A stretch of DNA of 64,000 bases from Isachenkonia alkalipeptolytica (GTDB taxonomy: Bacteria > Bacillota > Clostridia > Peptostreptococcales > T1SED10-28): NCBI RefSeq assembly GCF_009910325.1, contig NZ_SUMG01000004.1, positions 62,001-126,000 on the forward strand. The letters are read 5' to 3'. Made by a program: the position numbers and the translations under genes. Below the pieces are notes generated by a model. The model saw only the letters and a list, made by a program, of their open reading frames with translations. It was not told where the DNA came from and ran no database searches. Of this stretch, positions 17,735 to 27,821 are shown in pieces (the first letter of the stretch is position 1; every line of letters starts with the position of its first letter).

Positions 17735-17786
17735 AAATTATATATATGTTGTATGTATAGAGTTTTTAAAACACTATATATAGGTT
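17735..17786 (+). promoter_or_regulatory. NrdR-box region upstream of the ribonucleotide reductase
   Basis: ACACTATATATAGGTT at 17771-17786 matches the NrdR consensus ACACWATATATWGTGT at 14 of 16 positions. A weaker AT-rich candidate (AAATTATATATATGTT) is at 17735-17750. The 340-base gap 17554-17893 otherwise holds only AT-rich DNA; no cobalamin riboswitch was recognised. Confidence 0.6.
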
Positions 17787-17893
17787 TGTTGATTATTTTA
17801 CATATCAAGGTTTCCATGATAAAATGATCAATTCGTAGAAGAAATAATATTTAAAATTAATAATTCATACTAGAAACGAAAGGGGTAACAGCG

Positions 17894-20023
17894 ATGCTAA
17901 GAGTTGAAAAACGGAATGGGAAGATTGTAGATTTCGAAGCGGAAAAAATCATCACGGCGGTTAAAAAGGCCATGAATGAAACGGAAGATGGTGTGGATGA
18001 GGCTTTGGCGAAATCCATCGGGGAAGAGGCCATTGAAGCCTTCAGTGGAAAAGATGTGGTAAACATTGAGGAAATTCAGGATTATGTGGAACTGCAGTTG
18101 ATGAAATCCAGACCGGAGGTTGCAAGAAAGTATATTGTATACCGACAGGAACGGGCCATCCTAAGGGAACAGGGTTGGAGTATGACGGATTTGCAGCGGG
18201 ACATTTATGAAAAAAAATACCGCTACGATGCAGAGACCTTCGATGAGTTCTTAGACCGGGTAGCCGTGGAAAACGGTCCTGTGAAAAAGGCGATTAAAGA
18301 TAAAAAATTCATGCCCGCAGGAAGAATTCTGGTGGGACGAGGTCTGGATAAACTGGGCAGAAAAATCACCCTTAGTAACTGTTACGTAATGCCGAAGGTG
18401 GAGGATAATATCGAATCCATTTTTGATACGGCAAAGTACTTAGCAAGAACCTATTCTTACGGCGGAGGGGTAGGCCTGACCCTTTCCAACCTTCGACCGA
18501 AGGATGCGAAAGTGAATAATGCAGCGAATACCACTACCGGCGCCGTAAGCTTTATGGATTTATACTCCTTGGTTACGGGGCTGATCGGAATGCGTGGACG
18601 AAGGGGAGCCTTGATGCTGAACCTGGACTGCGATCACCCGGATATTGAAGAGTTTATCAATGTGAAAAATATTCAGGACAAAGTGACCTTTGCCAACATT
18701 TCTGTCAACGTAACCGATGAATTTTTACAGGCGGTACGGGAAGACCGGGATTTTGAGTTGTACTTCAAGGTGGAATCCTCGGGGGAGGAAATCCGAAAAG
18801 TAGTACGGGCGAAGGACTTGTTCAACAAACTGGCTCATAACAACTGGAACATGGCGGAGCCGGGAATCCTCTATAAAGACCGGATTGATTCCTGGCACTT
18901 GATGAGTGAGGATAAAAGCTTTGAATTTGCAGGAGTAAACCCCTGCGCCGAGGAAACTTTGCCGGCTTTTGGAAGCTGCAACCTATCCTCCATAAACTTA
19001 AGTCGTTTTGTCAAGCACCCCTTCACGAAGTATGCCCGGTTTGAGTTTGAGAAGTTTGGGGAAATGGTTAGAAACGGCGTGATCTATCTAAATGAAATTC
19101 TAGATGAAAATATGAATCTTCATCCCTTAGAGCAGCAACGGGAAATGTCCCGGGATCTCCGACAAATCGGCCTTGGAATCATGGGTCTTGCGGATATGTT
19201 CATTAAAATGGGAGTGCGCTACGGAAGCAGTGAATCCCTTTCCCTGATCCACCAAATCGGACGGATTATGATCAATGAAGCCTTACGACAATCCGCTTTG
19301 ATGGCGGAAGCCGACGGACCTTTTCCACGATTCAACAAGGAAGCGGTGCTGAAATCTCCCTTCCTCCAGGAAAATGCCGATGAAGATGTTTTGGAGCTGA
19401 TTGAAGAACATGGCCTGAGAAACTCTCAACTGCTTACTATTCCTCCAACAGGAAGCATTGCAACCTTGGTGGGCTGTAGTAACGGAGTGGAACCGATTTT
19501 CCAGGTAGCTTATACCAGAAAATCCGAATCCTTGCATCATGAAGATACTTATTACAAAGTTTTTACCCCCATCGTTAAAGAATATATGAATGCCAACAAC
19601 CTTTCCTATGAGGATGATCTGCCGGATCATATCGTAACCACTTCCAATCTGGACTATAAAGAGCGGATTGAAGTACAGGCAACCTGGCAGCAATACATTG
19701 ATGCCAGCATTTCCTCTACGGTGAATGTGCCAAATGAATTTACCGTGGAGCAGGTGGAGGATCTTTACCTCTTTGCCGGGGAACGAGGGTTAAAAGGCAT
19801 TACCATCTACCGAGACGGATGCGCTCGAAGCGGAATTCTGATTACGGATCACAAAAAGGATAAGAAAAATCGAATTGAAGAGTTGCAAGAAGAAATCAAC
19901 CTGTTAGCCGGTGAACAAATCAAAGAAGATCCCGACACCTGCCCTATGTGCGGAGGAAAGCTGAACCGCTCTGGGGGTTGCTCTGAGTGTCAGGACTGCG
20001 GATACAGCCCCTGCTCGATTTAA
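17894..20023 (+). CDS. nrdJ: B12-dependent (class II) ribonucleoside-diphosphate reductase
   Basis: The product has 709 residues. An ATP-cone regulatory domain fills about 1-95. The ten-stranded barrel has the substrate-site cysteine in SNCYVMP (about 163), the finger-loop motif NPCAEE with Cys351 and Glu353, and the partner CNLSSINLS. The C-terminus is a zinc-ribbon-like CPMCGG...CSECQDCGYSPC tail, as in class II NrdJ enzymes reduced by thioredoxin. It makes deoxyribonucleotides using adenosylcobalamin, with or without oxygen. Start ATG at 17894 behind AAAGGGGT. The upstream NrdR box fits repression at high dATP. Monocistronic. Confidence 0.94.
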   Translation: MLRVEKRNGKIVDFEAEKIITAVKKAMNETEDGVDEALAKSIGEEAIEAFSGKDVVNIEEIQDYVELQLMKSRPEVARKYIVYRQERAILREQGWSMTDLQRDIYEKKYRYDAETFDEFLDRVAVENGPVKKAIKDKKFMPAGRILVGRGLDKLGRKITLSNCYVMPKVEDNIESIFDTAKYLARTYSYGGGVGLTLSNLRPKDAKVNNAANTTTGAVSFMDLYSLVTGLIGMRGRRGALMLNLDCDHPDIEEFINVKNIQDKVTFANISVNVTDEFLQAVREDRDFELYFKVESSGEEIRKVVRAKDLFNKLAHNNWNMAEPGILYKDRIDSWHLMSEDKSFEFAGVNPCAEETLPAFGSCNLSSINLSRFVKHPFTKYARFEFEKFGEMVRNGVIYLNEILDENMNLHPLEQQREMSRDLRQIGLGIMGLADMFIKMGVRYGSSESLSLIHQIGRIMINEALRQSALMAEADGPFPRFNKEAVLKSPFLQENADEDVLELIEEHGLRNSQLLTIPPTGSIATLVGCSNGVEPIFQVAYTRKSESLHHEDTYYKVFTPIVKEYMNANNLSYEDDLPDHIVTTSNLDYKERIEVQATWQQYIDASISSTVNVPNEFTVEQVEDLYLFAGERGLKGITIYRDGCARSGILITDHKKDKKNRIEELQEEINLLAGEQIKEDPDTCPMCGGKLNRSGGCSECQDCGYSPCSI

Positions 20024-20041
20024 CAAAGCTTTTTATAAAGG

Positions 20042-20078
20042 AATCAATCACTGTATGTATACGGTGGTTGATTTTTTT
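20042..20078 (+). terminator. rho-independent terminator after nrdJ
   Basis: AATCAATCAC (20042-20051) pairs with GTGGTTGATT (20064-20073) and runs into a T tract. Confidence 0.85.
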
Positions 20079-20288
20079 ATTGGCCCGTGGATCTAAAACC
20101 TTCGGGAATTTATCAGAAATTCTGGTATGAATCGAAACAGGCCGAAGAAGTCCCCGTTTTTTCTTCAGAAAGAGGGGTAGATATATCATTAGGACATAAA
20201 TTATTATGCTGAACGGTAATACCGGTATCGGTTTTCAACCGTTGGATTTAAAATCAAAGGCAGGAAAATAACCAGGGAGGGAATATGT

Positions 20289-21128
20289 ATGGAGCGCAAA
20301 GTAAAAAAGGAAGTAACGGGATTTCGAACGAAGGACGGGGCGGGAGTCAGCTTGGTAAGAGTCTTGGGCCCGGATTCCATCAGCGATTACGATCCGATTC
20401 TAATGCTGGATTCCTTTGACAGTACTAATCCGGAAGATTACACCAAGGGTTTTCCCCTACATCCCCATCGAGGAATTGAAACCATCAGCTATGTTTATCG
20501 GGGACAGATGACCCATAGGGACAGCCTGGGAAATGAGGATACCATCGGAGACGGAGAAGTGCAGTGGATGACAGCGGGCTCCGGAATTATGCATGAAGAG
20601 CGACTGCCGGCATCGGAACGGTTGTTGGGGGTACAGCTTTGGCTAAATCTTCCGGCAAAGGATAAAATGATAGCCCCGGCCTATAACAGTATAAAGCGGA
20701 ATCAGATTCAGGAGATCCCTTTAGAAAAGGGAAAACTTCGTCTTTTAGCAGGAGAATATAAGGAATATAAAGGCTACCAAAGTATGTATTTGCCTCTGAA
20801 TTACTATGATATCCATTTGGATGCCGGTGCCTCCATAACCATCGACACAAAAGAGGACCGGTCAATTATGCTTTTCACCCTTTCAGGACAAGCCATGGTT
20901 GGAGATGAAAAAATTCAGGAAAAAACTGCGGTTAAGCTTACAGAAGGGGATCAGGTGAGGATTAACGCCAGGGATCAAAGGGCCCAGGTACTTTATGTCA
21001 GCTCCACCTTGTTGGATGAGCCCGTAGCCTGGGGCGGACCCATTGTGATGAATACCAAAGAAGAACTGAATCAAGCCTTCAGTGATTTAGATCAGGGTAC
21101 CTTTTTAAAAGAGGAAATTGATTACTAA
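20289..21128 (+). CDS. pirin-family protein
   Basis: The product has 279 residues with two cupin halves. The iron ligands of pirin are conserved with human-like spacing: His58 and His60 in LHPHRGIET, His102 and Glu104 in GIMHEERL. Bacterial pirins act as quercetinases or as redox-sensing regulators of enzymes such as pyruvate dehydrogenase; which applies here is unknown. The C-terminal half (about 140-279) is the second cupin. Start ATG at 20289 behind GGGAGGGA. The Crp/Fnr gene follows after 85 bases and may be linked. Confidence 0.9.
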   Translation: MERKVKKEVTGFRTKDGAGVSLVRVLGPDSISDYDPILMLDSFDSTNPEDYTKGFPLHPHRGIETISYVYRGQMTHRDSLGNEDTIGDGEVQWMTAGSGIMHEERLPASERLLGVQLWLNLPAKDKMIAPAYNSIKRNQIQEIPLEKGKLRLLAGEYKEYKGYQSMYLPLNYYDIHLDAGASITIDTKEDRSIMLFTLSGQAMVGDEKIQEKTAVKLTEGDQVRINARDQRAQVLYVSSTLLDEPVAWGGPIVMNTKEELNQAFSDLDQGTFLKEEIDY

Positions 21129-21213
21129 AGCAAAGAGCGTTTTAAAACAGCGGCTAATAAAATAATAATGGTATCTGAAAAAAAATCAGGGGCTACCGGA
21201 GAAGGAGAAAATT

Positions 21214-21879
21214 ATGGAAGCGGAATTTCAAGAGATATTACCCTTTTTCACCATCTTAAATAAGGAAGAAAAAGAGGAGTTTCAACGACAAAGCGAAATC
21301 CTAAAGGGGGATCCGGGTAAAGTGATTGTGGAAGCCGGGGTGGTCTGTCAAAAGGTTTATTTTGTTTTGGAAGGGAGTCTTCGTGTGTTTCAATTGTCGG
21401 AAGAAGGAAGAGAGATGACCCTGTATCGGGCGAGAAAAGGAGAAGCCTGTCTGTTTTCTTTAACCTGTATCATGAAAGAGGAAGCATTGAATACCATAAC
21501 CGTAGTGGAGAAAAAAGCTAAACTGGTAGGCATTCCCGTGGACTACTTTGAAAAGCTGATGTCAGAGAACATAGAGTTTCAACGATACTTTCTTCGTAGA
21601 CTGCTGCGTAAAATTTCAAGTCTGATGAGTCGAACGGAAGCGGTAACCTTTCTTTCCATTGAACAGCGCCTGGCAAAATATCTTCAGGACCACTTTTTGA
21701 ATAATTCTTCCACTACCCTGGCCACCACCCACGAAAAAATCGCCGCAGAAATCGGCACCGCCAGGGAAGTGATCAGCCGGATGTTGAAAACCTTTCAGGA
21801 AGAGGAGGTAATCACGCTTTCCCGGGGGAAAATCACCCTTCTTTCTCGAAAAAAGCTGAAAAATAAGCTCCCTCTGTGA
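21214..21879 (+). CDS. Crp/Fnr-family transcriptional regulator
   Basis: The product has 221 residues. A cyclic-nucleotide-binding-like beta roll covers about 15-120 (EAGVVCQKVYFVLEGSLRVF), then a dimerisation helix, then a winged helix at about 145-212 with the recognition region THEKIAAEIGTAREVISRML. The binding pocket lacks the usual cAMP RxS pair, and there is no N-terminal FNR cysteine cluster, so the signal is not evident. It probably controls the adjacent DUF302 gene. A TGTGA-TTTAG-TCACG palindrome overlaps its own stop codon (21875-21889), just in front of that gene. Confidence 0.88.
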   Translation: MEAEFQEILPFFTILNKEEKEEFQRQSEILKGDPGKVIVEAGVVCQKVYFVLEGSLRVFQLSEEGREMTLYRARKGEACLFSLTCIMKEEALNTITVVEKKAKLVGIPVDYFEKLMSENIEFQRYFLRRLLRKISSLMSRTEAVTFLSIEQRLAKYLQDHFLNNSSTTLATTHEKIAAEIGTAREVISRMLKTFQEEEVITLSRGKITLLSRKKLKNKLPL

Positions 21880-21889
21880 TTTAGTCACG
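21875..21889. promoter_or_regulatory. possible Crp/Fnr-type operator
   Basis: TGTGA-N5-TCACG, a near-symmetric Crp-like half-site pair with a 5-base rather than 6-base spacer. It lies between the regulator gene and the DUF302 gene, about 70 bases before the latter's ATG. Confidence 0.3.
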
Positions 21890-21959
21890 GTAAAGAAAAA
21901 GTTTCTCTGATAAGATGTACTCAGATTAACAAACAAACATCTTAGAGGAGGAATGAACC

Positions 21960-22451
21960 ATGAGTAAAAAACAACGAAATCAAACGATTATATTTATAGT
22001 GATCGCTTTAGTGGCTGGAGGACTGTTGACGGGATTTACCCTATACCAAAGTGCACCGAATGCCATGATGATGGAAGACGAAAGCCCCTATGGTTTTGAA
22101 GAAACCGTGGAACGCTTTAAAGATGAAGTGGAAGCCGCCGGTTGGTCCGTTGCGGGCATGCACGATATGCAGGAAATTCTGGACGGCCACGGATTTGAAG
22201 TGGACAGAATTGAAATCTACGAATTATGCTCATCCCAGTACTCCGCAATGATTTTGGAAGAAGACGATGAACGGATCGTGTCACCCTTAATGCCCTGCAG
22301 AATTTCCATCTATGAGAAATCCGATGGCAACACCTATATTTCAAGAATGAATTCAAAGCTAATGGCACGACCCTTCGGAGGCATCATCAACGAGGTTATG
22401 CAACAGGCAGCGGATGAGACAGAGGAAATTTTGGATAAAGTATTAGAGTGA
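21960..22451 (+). CDS. membrane-anchored DUF302 protein
   Basis: The product has 163 residues with one N-terminal transmembrane segment (about 9-28) and a DUF302 domain from about 44 to 155: FEETVERFKDEVEAAGW, then VDRIEIYELCSSQYS, MPCRISIYEK and MNSKLMARPFGG. DUF302 proteins are small alpha/beta folds of unknown function, often linked to Crp/Fnr regulators or sulfur and redox genes in anaerobes. Two conserved cysteines (near 88 and 107) could bind metal or sulfur. RBS AGAGGAGG precedes the ATG. It closes at a perfect hairpin terminator. Confidence 0.85.
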   Translation: MSKKQRNQTIIFIVIALVAGGLLTGFTLYQSAPNAMMMEDESPYGFEETVERFKDEVEAAGWSVAGMHDMQEILDGHGFEVDRIEIYELCSSQYSAMILEEDDERIVSPLMPCRISIYEKSDGNTYISRMNSKLMARPFGGIINEVMQQAADETEEILDKVLE

Positions 22452-22477
22452 AATTTTAAAAACCGGTTATCAATTCT

Positions 22478-22504
22478 AAAAGGCCCCTTGGGGCCTTTTA
22501 TTTT
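22478..22504 (+). terminator. rho-independent terminator
   Basis: A perfect AAAAGGCCCC/GGGGCCTTTT stem (22478-22499) with a TT loop, followed by ATTTT. Confidence 0.9.
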
Positions 22505-22586
22505 GGTAAATTTATGATTAAAGGTGAAAAACAAAGTTTTCACAATGAAAATCAACAAGGAGAAAGGATTGAAGATAAACAACCCG

Positions 22587-22592
22587 GGGTAT
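22587..22592 (+). promoter_or_regulatory. weak SigB-like -10 candidate for the acidic lipoprotein
   Basis: GGGTAT at 22587-22592 sits in AACCCGGGGTATAAATAC, the same core as at 8547. The -35 side is poor (GATTGA with a 14-base spacer). It lies about 100 bases before the ATG at 22693. Confidence 0.3.
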
Positions 22593-22692
22593 AAATACTA
22601 ATGTATCCAACTAGAAGTTTTTTCTTAAGGTTAACGCCAGGTCATGTTCGAGTTAATTTTCTAAGATAAAGTATAAGCAAAGGAGGAAAATC

Positions 22693-23481
22693 ATGAAACC
22701 AACGAAAAGAAAAACACTACTAATCCTTATGATTATCATTATGATTCCCCTGTTGGCTTTCTACGGATGCGGCGGAGAAGATAATGATGAGGAAATGACC
22801 GAGGAAACTACCGGCGAGGAAGAAGAGCTTGATGAAACGGAGACTCCCGGTGAAGAAGAACCCGATGATGAGGGTGAAAACGGTGAAGAGGATCCTGGAG
22901 ATGAAGACCAGGAGTCCGGAGAAGACCGGGATCTGGAAAGTATTTTCGGATCCATGGATTATCCTGTGAACTTTTCCTATGAAATGACCATGGAATCGGA
23001 AGCTATGGATAGCTTTACCACTCGACTGTGGATTATGGATGACATGTTTCGCAGCGAAGGAGAGTGGGAGGGACAAACCTTTATCAGTATCCAGGATGAT
23101 GAATATTACTATATGCTGGACCCCGATACCATGACGGCTATGCGTTTTCCTTCGGATCAGGAGCCTCCTATGGAAGAAGATGCGGAGGATGAGCCCCGGG
23201 CCGATGAGTTTATGATCGAAGAGGACTGGGATCGACTGACCTATCACGAAGATGAGGAAATTAACGGAGTAGCCACCTATGTGGTCAGTGACAGTTATGA
23301 TGAGGTGGAATTAAGAATGTGGATTCATCAGGAGTACGGGATCCCCATGAGAATTGAAAGCACCGGACCGGATCCTGATGATAACTATGTAATGGAGGTA
23401 TCTAACCTTAAAGTGGGAGAAGTGACGGAAGAGGATTTTGAAATTCCCGATGATTATGAAATCGTGGATTTCGGCAACTAA
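22693..23481 (+). CDS. acidic lipoprotein with LolA/DUF4412-like domain
   Basis: The product has 262 residues. A lipoprotein signal ends at Cys26 (AFYGC). A linker of almost pure Glu, Asp, Gly and Thr spans about 28-80. The C-terminal domain (about 88-262) has the pattern of LolA-like or DUF4412 sheets: NGVATYVV, MWIHQEYGIPMRIES and the closing EEDFEIPDDYEI. Such domains bind lipid-like or hydrophobic ligands in some families; here the role is unknown. The protein should be anchored outside the membrane. RBS AAAGGAGG precedes the ATG. Confidence 0.75.
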   Translation: MKPTKRKTLLILMIIIMIPLLAFYGCGGEDNDEEMTEETTGEEEELDETETPGEEEPDDEGENGEEDPGDEDQESGEDRDLESIFGSMDYPVNFSYEMTMESEAMDSFTTRLWIMDDMFRSEGEWEGQTFISIQDDEYYYMLDPDTMTAMRFPSDQEPPMEEDAEDEPRADEFMIEEDWDRLTYHEDEEINGVATYVVSDSYDEVELRMWIHQEYGIPMRIESTGPDPDDNYVMEVSNLKVGEVTEEDFEIPDDYEIVDFGN

Positions 23482-23491
23482 TTTCACCCTG

Positions 23492-23527
23492 CCCGGAGCC
23501 TTATATTTCAATGAGGTTTCGGGTTTT
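23492..23527 (+). terminator. rho-independent terminator
   Basis: CCCGGAGCCT (23492-23501) pairs, with two G-T pairs, with AGGTTTCGGG (23514-23523), followed by TTTT. A second weaker hairpin (AAAGTTG/CAACTTT plus T run) is at 23574-23598. Nothing else was recognised in the 293-base gap up to the heliorhodopsin promoter. Confidence 0.65.
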
Positions 23528-23679
23528 ACATTACATAGAAAAGTATCCTTTGGAAATTATCAACTTGAAAATTAAAGTTGCCAACGGTCCAACTTTTTCA
23601 GTTAAACCGCGAAAGACTAAAGTCCTGCTTATTTTCGTGTGTTCATAGCAAAAAGTCCGGTGTAATTGGTCGAAGACTG

Positions 23680-23704
23680 ATTTAAAAAACCCTTCGGCGG
23701 GTAT
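23680..23704 (+). promoter_or_regulatory. SigB-like promoter candidate for the heliorhodopsin
   Basis: ATTTAA (23680-23685), 13 bases, then GGGTAT (23699-23704), against consensus GTTTAA-N13/14-GGGTAT. It lies about 70 bases before the start codon. Confidence 0.5.
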
Positions 23705-23774
23705 ATACAAGTATCTTGAAAAACATAAAAAAAATGTATTCTGATTTATACAACTAAAGAAAGAAGGTGCTTGT

Positions 23775-24557
23775 ATGTCAAAAGAAATAACCCATGCTTC
23801 CTTAAAACGATTTAATACCATTATGGGGTTTCTACACTTGATTCAAGGATTGCTAATGTTGGGATTTGCCCTGTTCATCGACCGGATTGCGGAGTTTCGA
23901 ATTCCCTTATGGTCTTACTTTTTAACCTTTGATCAAACCCAGATGCGCTTGGTTACGGAACCTAATCAGTTAGGGGAGCTGCCCTTCGGTATTATGGTCT
24001 CCCTGTTTTTATTCCTATCCGCCGCGGCCCACTTTATTATTGTGAGCCCCTGGGGTAATCCGATTTACAACCGGGACTTAGATCGGGGAATGAACCGATT
24101 TCGCTGGTATGAGTATGCGCTGAGCTCCTCCTTAATGATCGTCCTGATTGCTCTGTTATTCGGAGTATATGGCATCGGGGCCCTGTTGTTAATAGTAGCG
24201 GCCAATGCTTCCATGAATCTCTTCGGTCTGGATATGGAGGAGATCAATCAGTATACGGAAAAAACCAATTGGAAGCCCTTTATCTTCGGAAGCTTTGCAG
24301 GTATCGTTCCCTGGATCGTAATTCTTCTATATGCCTTTGGAAATGCCAATCCTGCCGAGGTGCCCTGGTTTGTTTATGCGTTGGTGGGAAGTTATTTCAT
24401 ATTTTTCAATCTGTTCCCCATTAATATGATTTTACAGTATAAAAAAGTGGGGAAATGGAAGAATTATTTATACGGGGAAAGGGGATACATTATTCTCAGC
24501 CTTGTGGCCAAATCCGTATTGGCATGGATCGCTTTTGCAGGAGTAATGCAGCCGTAA
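23775..24557 (+). CDS. heliorhodopsin
   Basis: This 260-residue protein has seven predicted helices. The retinal Schiff-base lysine is Lys246 in helix 7 (LSLVAKSVLAW). The counterion Glu113 lies in RFRWYEYALSSSLM in helix 3. Two histidines (His21, His86) and Ser242 correspond to His23, His80 and Ser237 of the type protein 48C12. The RWYEY and SLVAKS motifs separate heliorhodopsins from type 1 rhodopsins. The family binds retinal with the N-terminus inside the cell; photosensing or regulation of partner enzymes is proposed. No retinal or carotenoid genes are visible nearby. It is monocistronic, with a GAAAGAAGG ribosome site and a SigB-like promoter. Confidence 0.95.
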   Translation: MSKEITHASLKRFNTIMGFLHLIQGLLMLGFALFIDRIAEFRIPLWSYFLTFDQTQMRLVTEPNQLGELPFGIMVSLFLFLSAAAHFIIVSPWGNPIYNRDLDRGMNRFRWYEYALSSSLMIVLIALLFGVYGIGALLLIVAANASMNLFGLDMEEINQYTEKTNWKPFIFGSFAGIVPWIVILLYAFGNANPAEVPWFVYALVGSYFIFFNLFPINMILQYKKVGKWKNYLYGERGYIILSLVAKSVLAWIAFAGVMQP

Positions 24558-24582
24558 AATATCTGAATAATTCAATTTCACC

Positions 24583-24611
24583 TTGACACCTGATCATCCC
24601 TCCGATATACT
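24583..24611 (+). promoter_or_regulatory. SigA promoter of the glycerol operon
   Basis: TTGACA (24583-24588), a 17-base spacer and TATACT (24606-24611). This is near consensus and leaves a leader of about 215 bases before glpK. Confidence 0.85.
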
Positions 24612-24642
24612 TTTTATAAACAATTGCATATTAAAATGAAAC

Positions 24643-24705
24643 AAGGACAATGGAGACAAAAAAGGAGAGTCGTTGAGGCGGCTCTTTTATTTTTTGTCCT
24701 TTTTT
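24643..24705 (+). promoter_or_regulatory. glpK leader attenuator, probable GlpP-type antitermination site
   Basis: Two nested hairpins occur in the leader. An outer stem AAGGACAA/TTGTCCTT (24643-24650 and 24694-24701) ends in a T run. An inner stem AGAGTCG/CGGCTCT (24666-24672 and 24679-24685) ends in TTTTATTTTTT. Both look like intrinsic terminators. The 5' arm contains ACAATGGAGACAAAAAAGG, a purine-rich loop suited to an antiterminator protein. In Bacillus the glp leaders are opened by GlpP with glycerol 3-phosphate; assignment here is by analogy, and glpP is not in the window. Confidence 0.6.
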
Positions 24706-24801
24706 GTGGGAATTTTCAAGGGAAGAGAGGATTCCAAAGGTCTCTATCTTATCAGTTACTTTACCGCTGAGTTCGGGTATCAACCAAAGTAAGACTTATG
24801 A

Positions 24802-26331
<1,530 letters not shown>

Positions 26332-26381
26332 CTCGCCACAAATATCCTGGAAGAAATGATCCCGCTGAAGGAGGAAAATCA

Positions 26382-27821
26382 ATGTACGATGTAATCATTA
26401 TCGGGGCAGGGGTGATTGGAACCGCCGTTGCCCGGGAGTTATCGAAATATCAGGGAAGGGTGGCCATCCTGGAGAAAAATCCCGAAGTATGTCAAGGAAC
26501 CACCAAGGCCAACAGTGCCATTGTGCATGGAGGATACGACGCCCGGCACGGAACCCTGAAAGGAAAGCTCAATAAACGGGGAGTTGAGCTGTATCCCGGT
26601 CTTGCCAAGGCGCTTAACTTTCCCTATCAACGCTGCGGCTCCATGGTGCTGGCCTTTAACCGGGAAGAAGAGCAAAAACTTTGGGCCTTAATGGAAAACG
26701 GAAAGAAAAACGGTGTGGAAGGCTTGGAATTGTTAACCGGGGAGGAAGTCCGACAAATAGAGCCGGGGATTGCTCCGGAGGTTACGAAGGTTTTGTATGC
26801 GAAAAACGCCGGGATTACCTGTCCTTTTAATATGACCTTCGCCCTGTTGGAAAATGCCATGGAAAACGGAACGGAACTCTTTGTGAATACCGAGGTGAAA
26901 GGCATTAAGGAGTTCGGGGAAGGGTTAAGCCTTTTCACACCTCAGGGGGAATTTCAAGGAAAAATGGTGATCAATGCCGCCGGGGTACATTCCGACAGGA
27001 TCGCTGAAATGATAGGGGACCGGAACTATAAAATCACTCCAAATCGAGGGGAATACCGGATTCTGGACCGAAAAGCAGGGGATACGGTCTCCCATGTGAT
27101 TTTTCAAACCCCGACCCCCGACGGAAAAGGGGTGTTGGTGGCCCCGACGGTCCACGGAAACATCATTGTAGGGCCCACCTCCGACGGTATTGACAGTCCG
27201 GAAGATACCCGGACAACTAAGGCGGGTATCGAAAAAGTGGACCGCTCCGCAAGCAAAGCCGTACCGAAGGTTCCCTTGAGGGAGAGCATTCGAATATTCT
27301 CGGGAATACGAGCCTCCGTTGAAGGGAGCGATTTTATCATAGAACCCTCTAAGACTGCAAAGGGGCTCATGCATTTAATCGGCATTGACAGCCCAGGACT
27401 GGCTTCGGCACCGGCCATAGGAGAAATGGTGGTAGGGGAAATCCAAGAAAGGCTGTCCCTGGAAAAAAAGCAGAACTTTATCGAAAAGCGTAGAGCCATT
27501 CCCCACTTTGAGGCCTTGAGCAACGGGGAAAAAGAGGGGCTTTTGAAGGCGAATCCCCGGTATAAAAAGATTATCTGCCGCTGTGAGATGATCACCGAAG
27601 GAGAAATCCTGGAGGCCATCCACCGACGGGGAGGGGCCACCACCCTGGACGGGATTAAACGAAGGGTACGACCGGGATCCGGTCGCTGCCAGGGGGGATT
27701 CTGCGGCCCCCGGGTGTTGGAGATTTTATCCCGGGAGCTTCAAATTCCCATGGAGGAGATTCGTAAAGAAGGCACGGATTCCAAACTGCTGAGCGGGAAG
27801 TTGAAAGGAGCATTAAAATGA
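26382..27821 (+). CDS. GlpA-like FAD-dependent glycerol-3-phosphate dehydrogenase with BFD-like [2Fe-2S] domain
   Basis: The product has 479 residues from the ATG at 26382 (RBS GAAGGAGGAAA). The N-terminal FAD site is IIIGAGVIGTAVAREL (about 5-20) and a DAO-fold core extends to about 370. At about 396-450 lies a bacterioferritin-associated-ferredoxin-like domain with CRCEM and RCQGGFC, the four-cysteine [2Fe-2S] pattern. It should oxidise glycerol 3-phosphate to dihydroxyacetone phosphate and pass electrons to the neighbouring flavoprotein. Position between glpK and a second flavoprotein supports this. Its stop overlaps the next start. Confidence 0.88.
   Translation: MYDVIIIGAGVIGTAVARELSKYQGRVAILEKNPEVCQGTTKANSAIVHGGYDARHGTLKGKLNKRGVELYPGLAKALNFPYQRCGSMVLAFNREEEQKLWALMENGKKNGVEGLELLTGEEVRQIEPGIAPEVTKVLYAKNAGITCPFNMTFALLENAMENGTELFVNTEVKGIKEFGEGLSLFTPQGEFQGKMVINAAGVHSDRIAEMIGDRNYKITPNRGEYRILDRKAGDTVSHVIFQTPTPDGKGVLVAPTVHGNIIVGPTSDGIDSPEDTRTTKAGIEKVDRSASKAVPKVPLRESIRIFSGIRASVEGSDFIIEPSKTAKGLMHLIGIDSPGLASAPAIGEMVVGEIQERLSLEKKQNFIEKRRAIPHFEALSNGEKEGLLKANPRYKKIICRCEMITEGEILEAIHRRGGATTLDGIKRRVRPGSGRCQGGFCGPRVLEILSRELQIPMEEIRKEGTDSKLLSGKLKGALK

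Noticed and set aside
22761-22955. Minus-strand serine-rich small protein
   Set aside because: It is the reverse reading of the acidic linker of the lipoprotein at 22693 and has no ribosome site.
23599-23690. Riboswitch upstream of the heliorhodopsin
   Set aside because: Short GACT-type pairings and a GCGAAAG loop caught the eye, but no known riboswitch core could be laid out.
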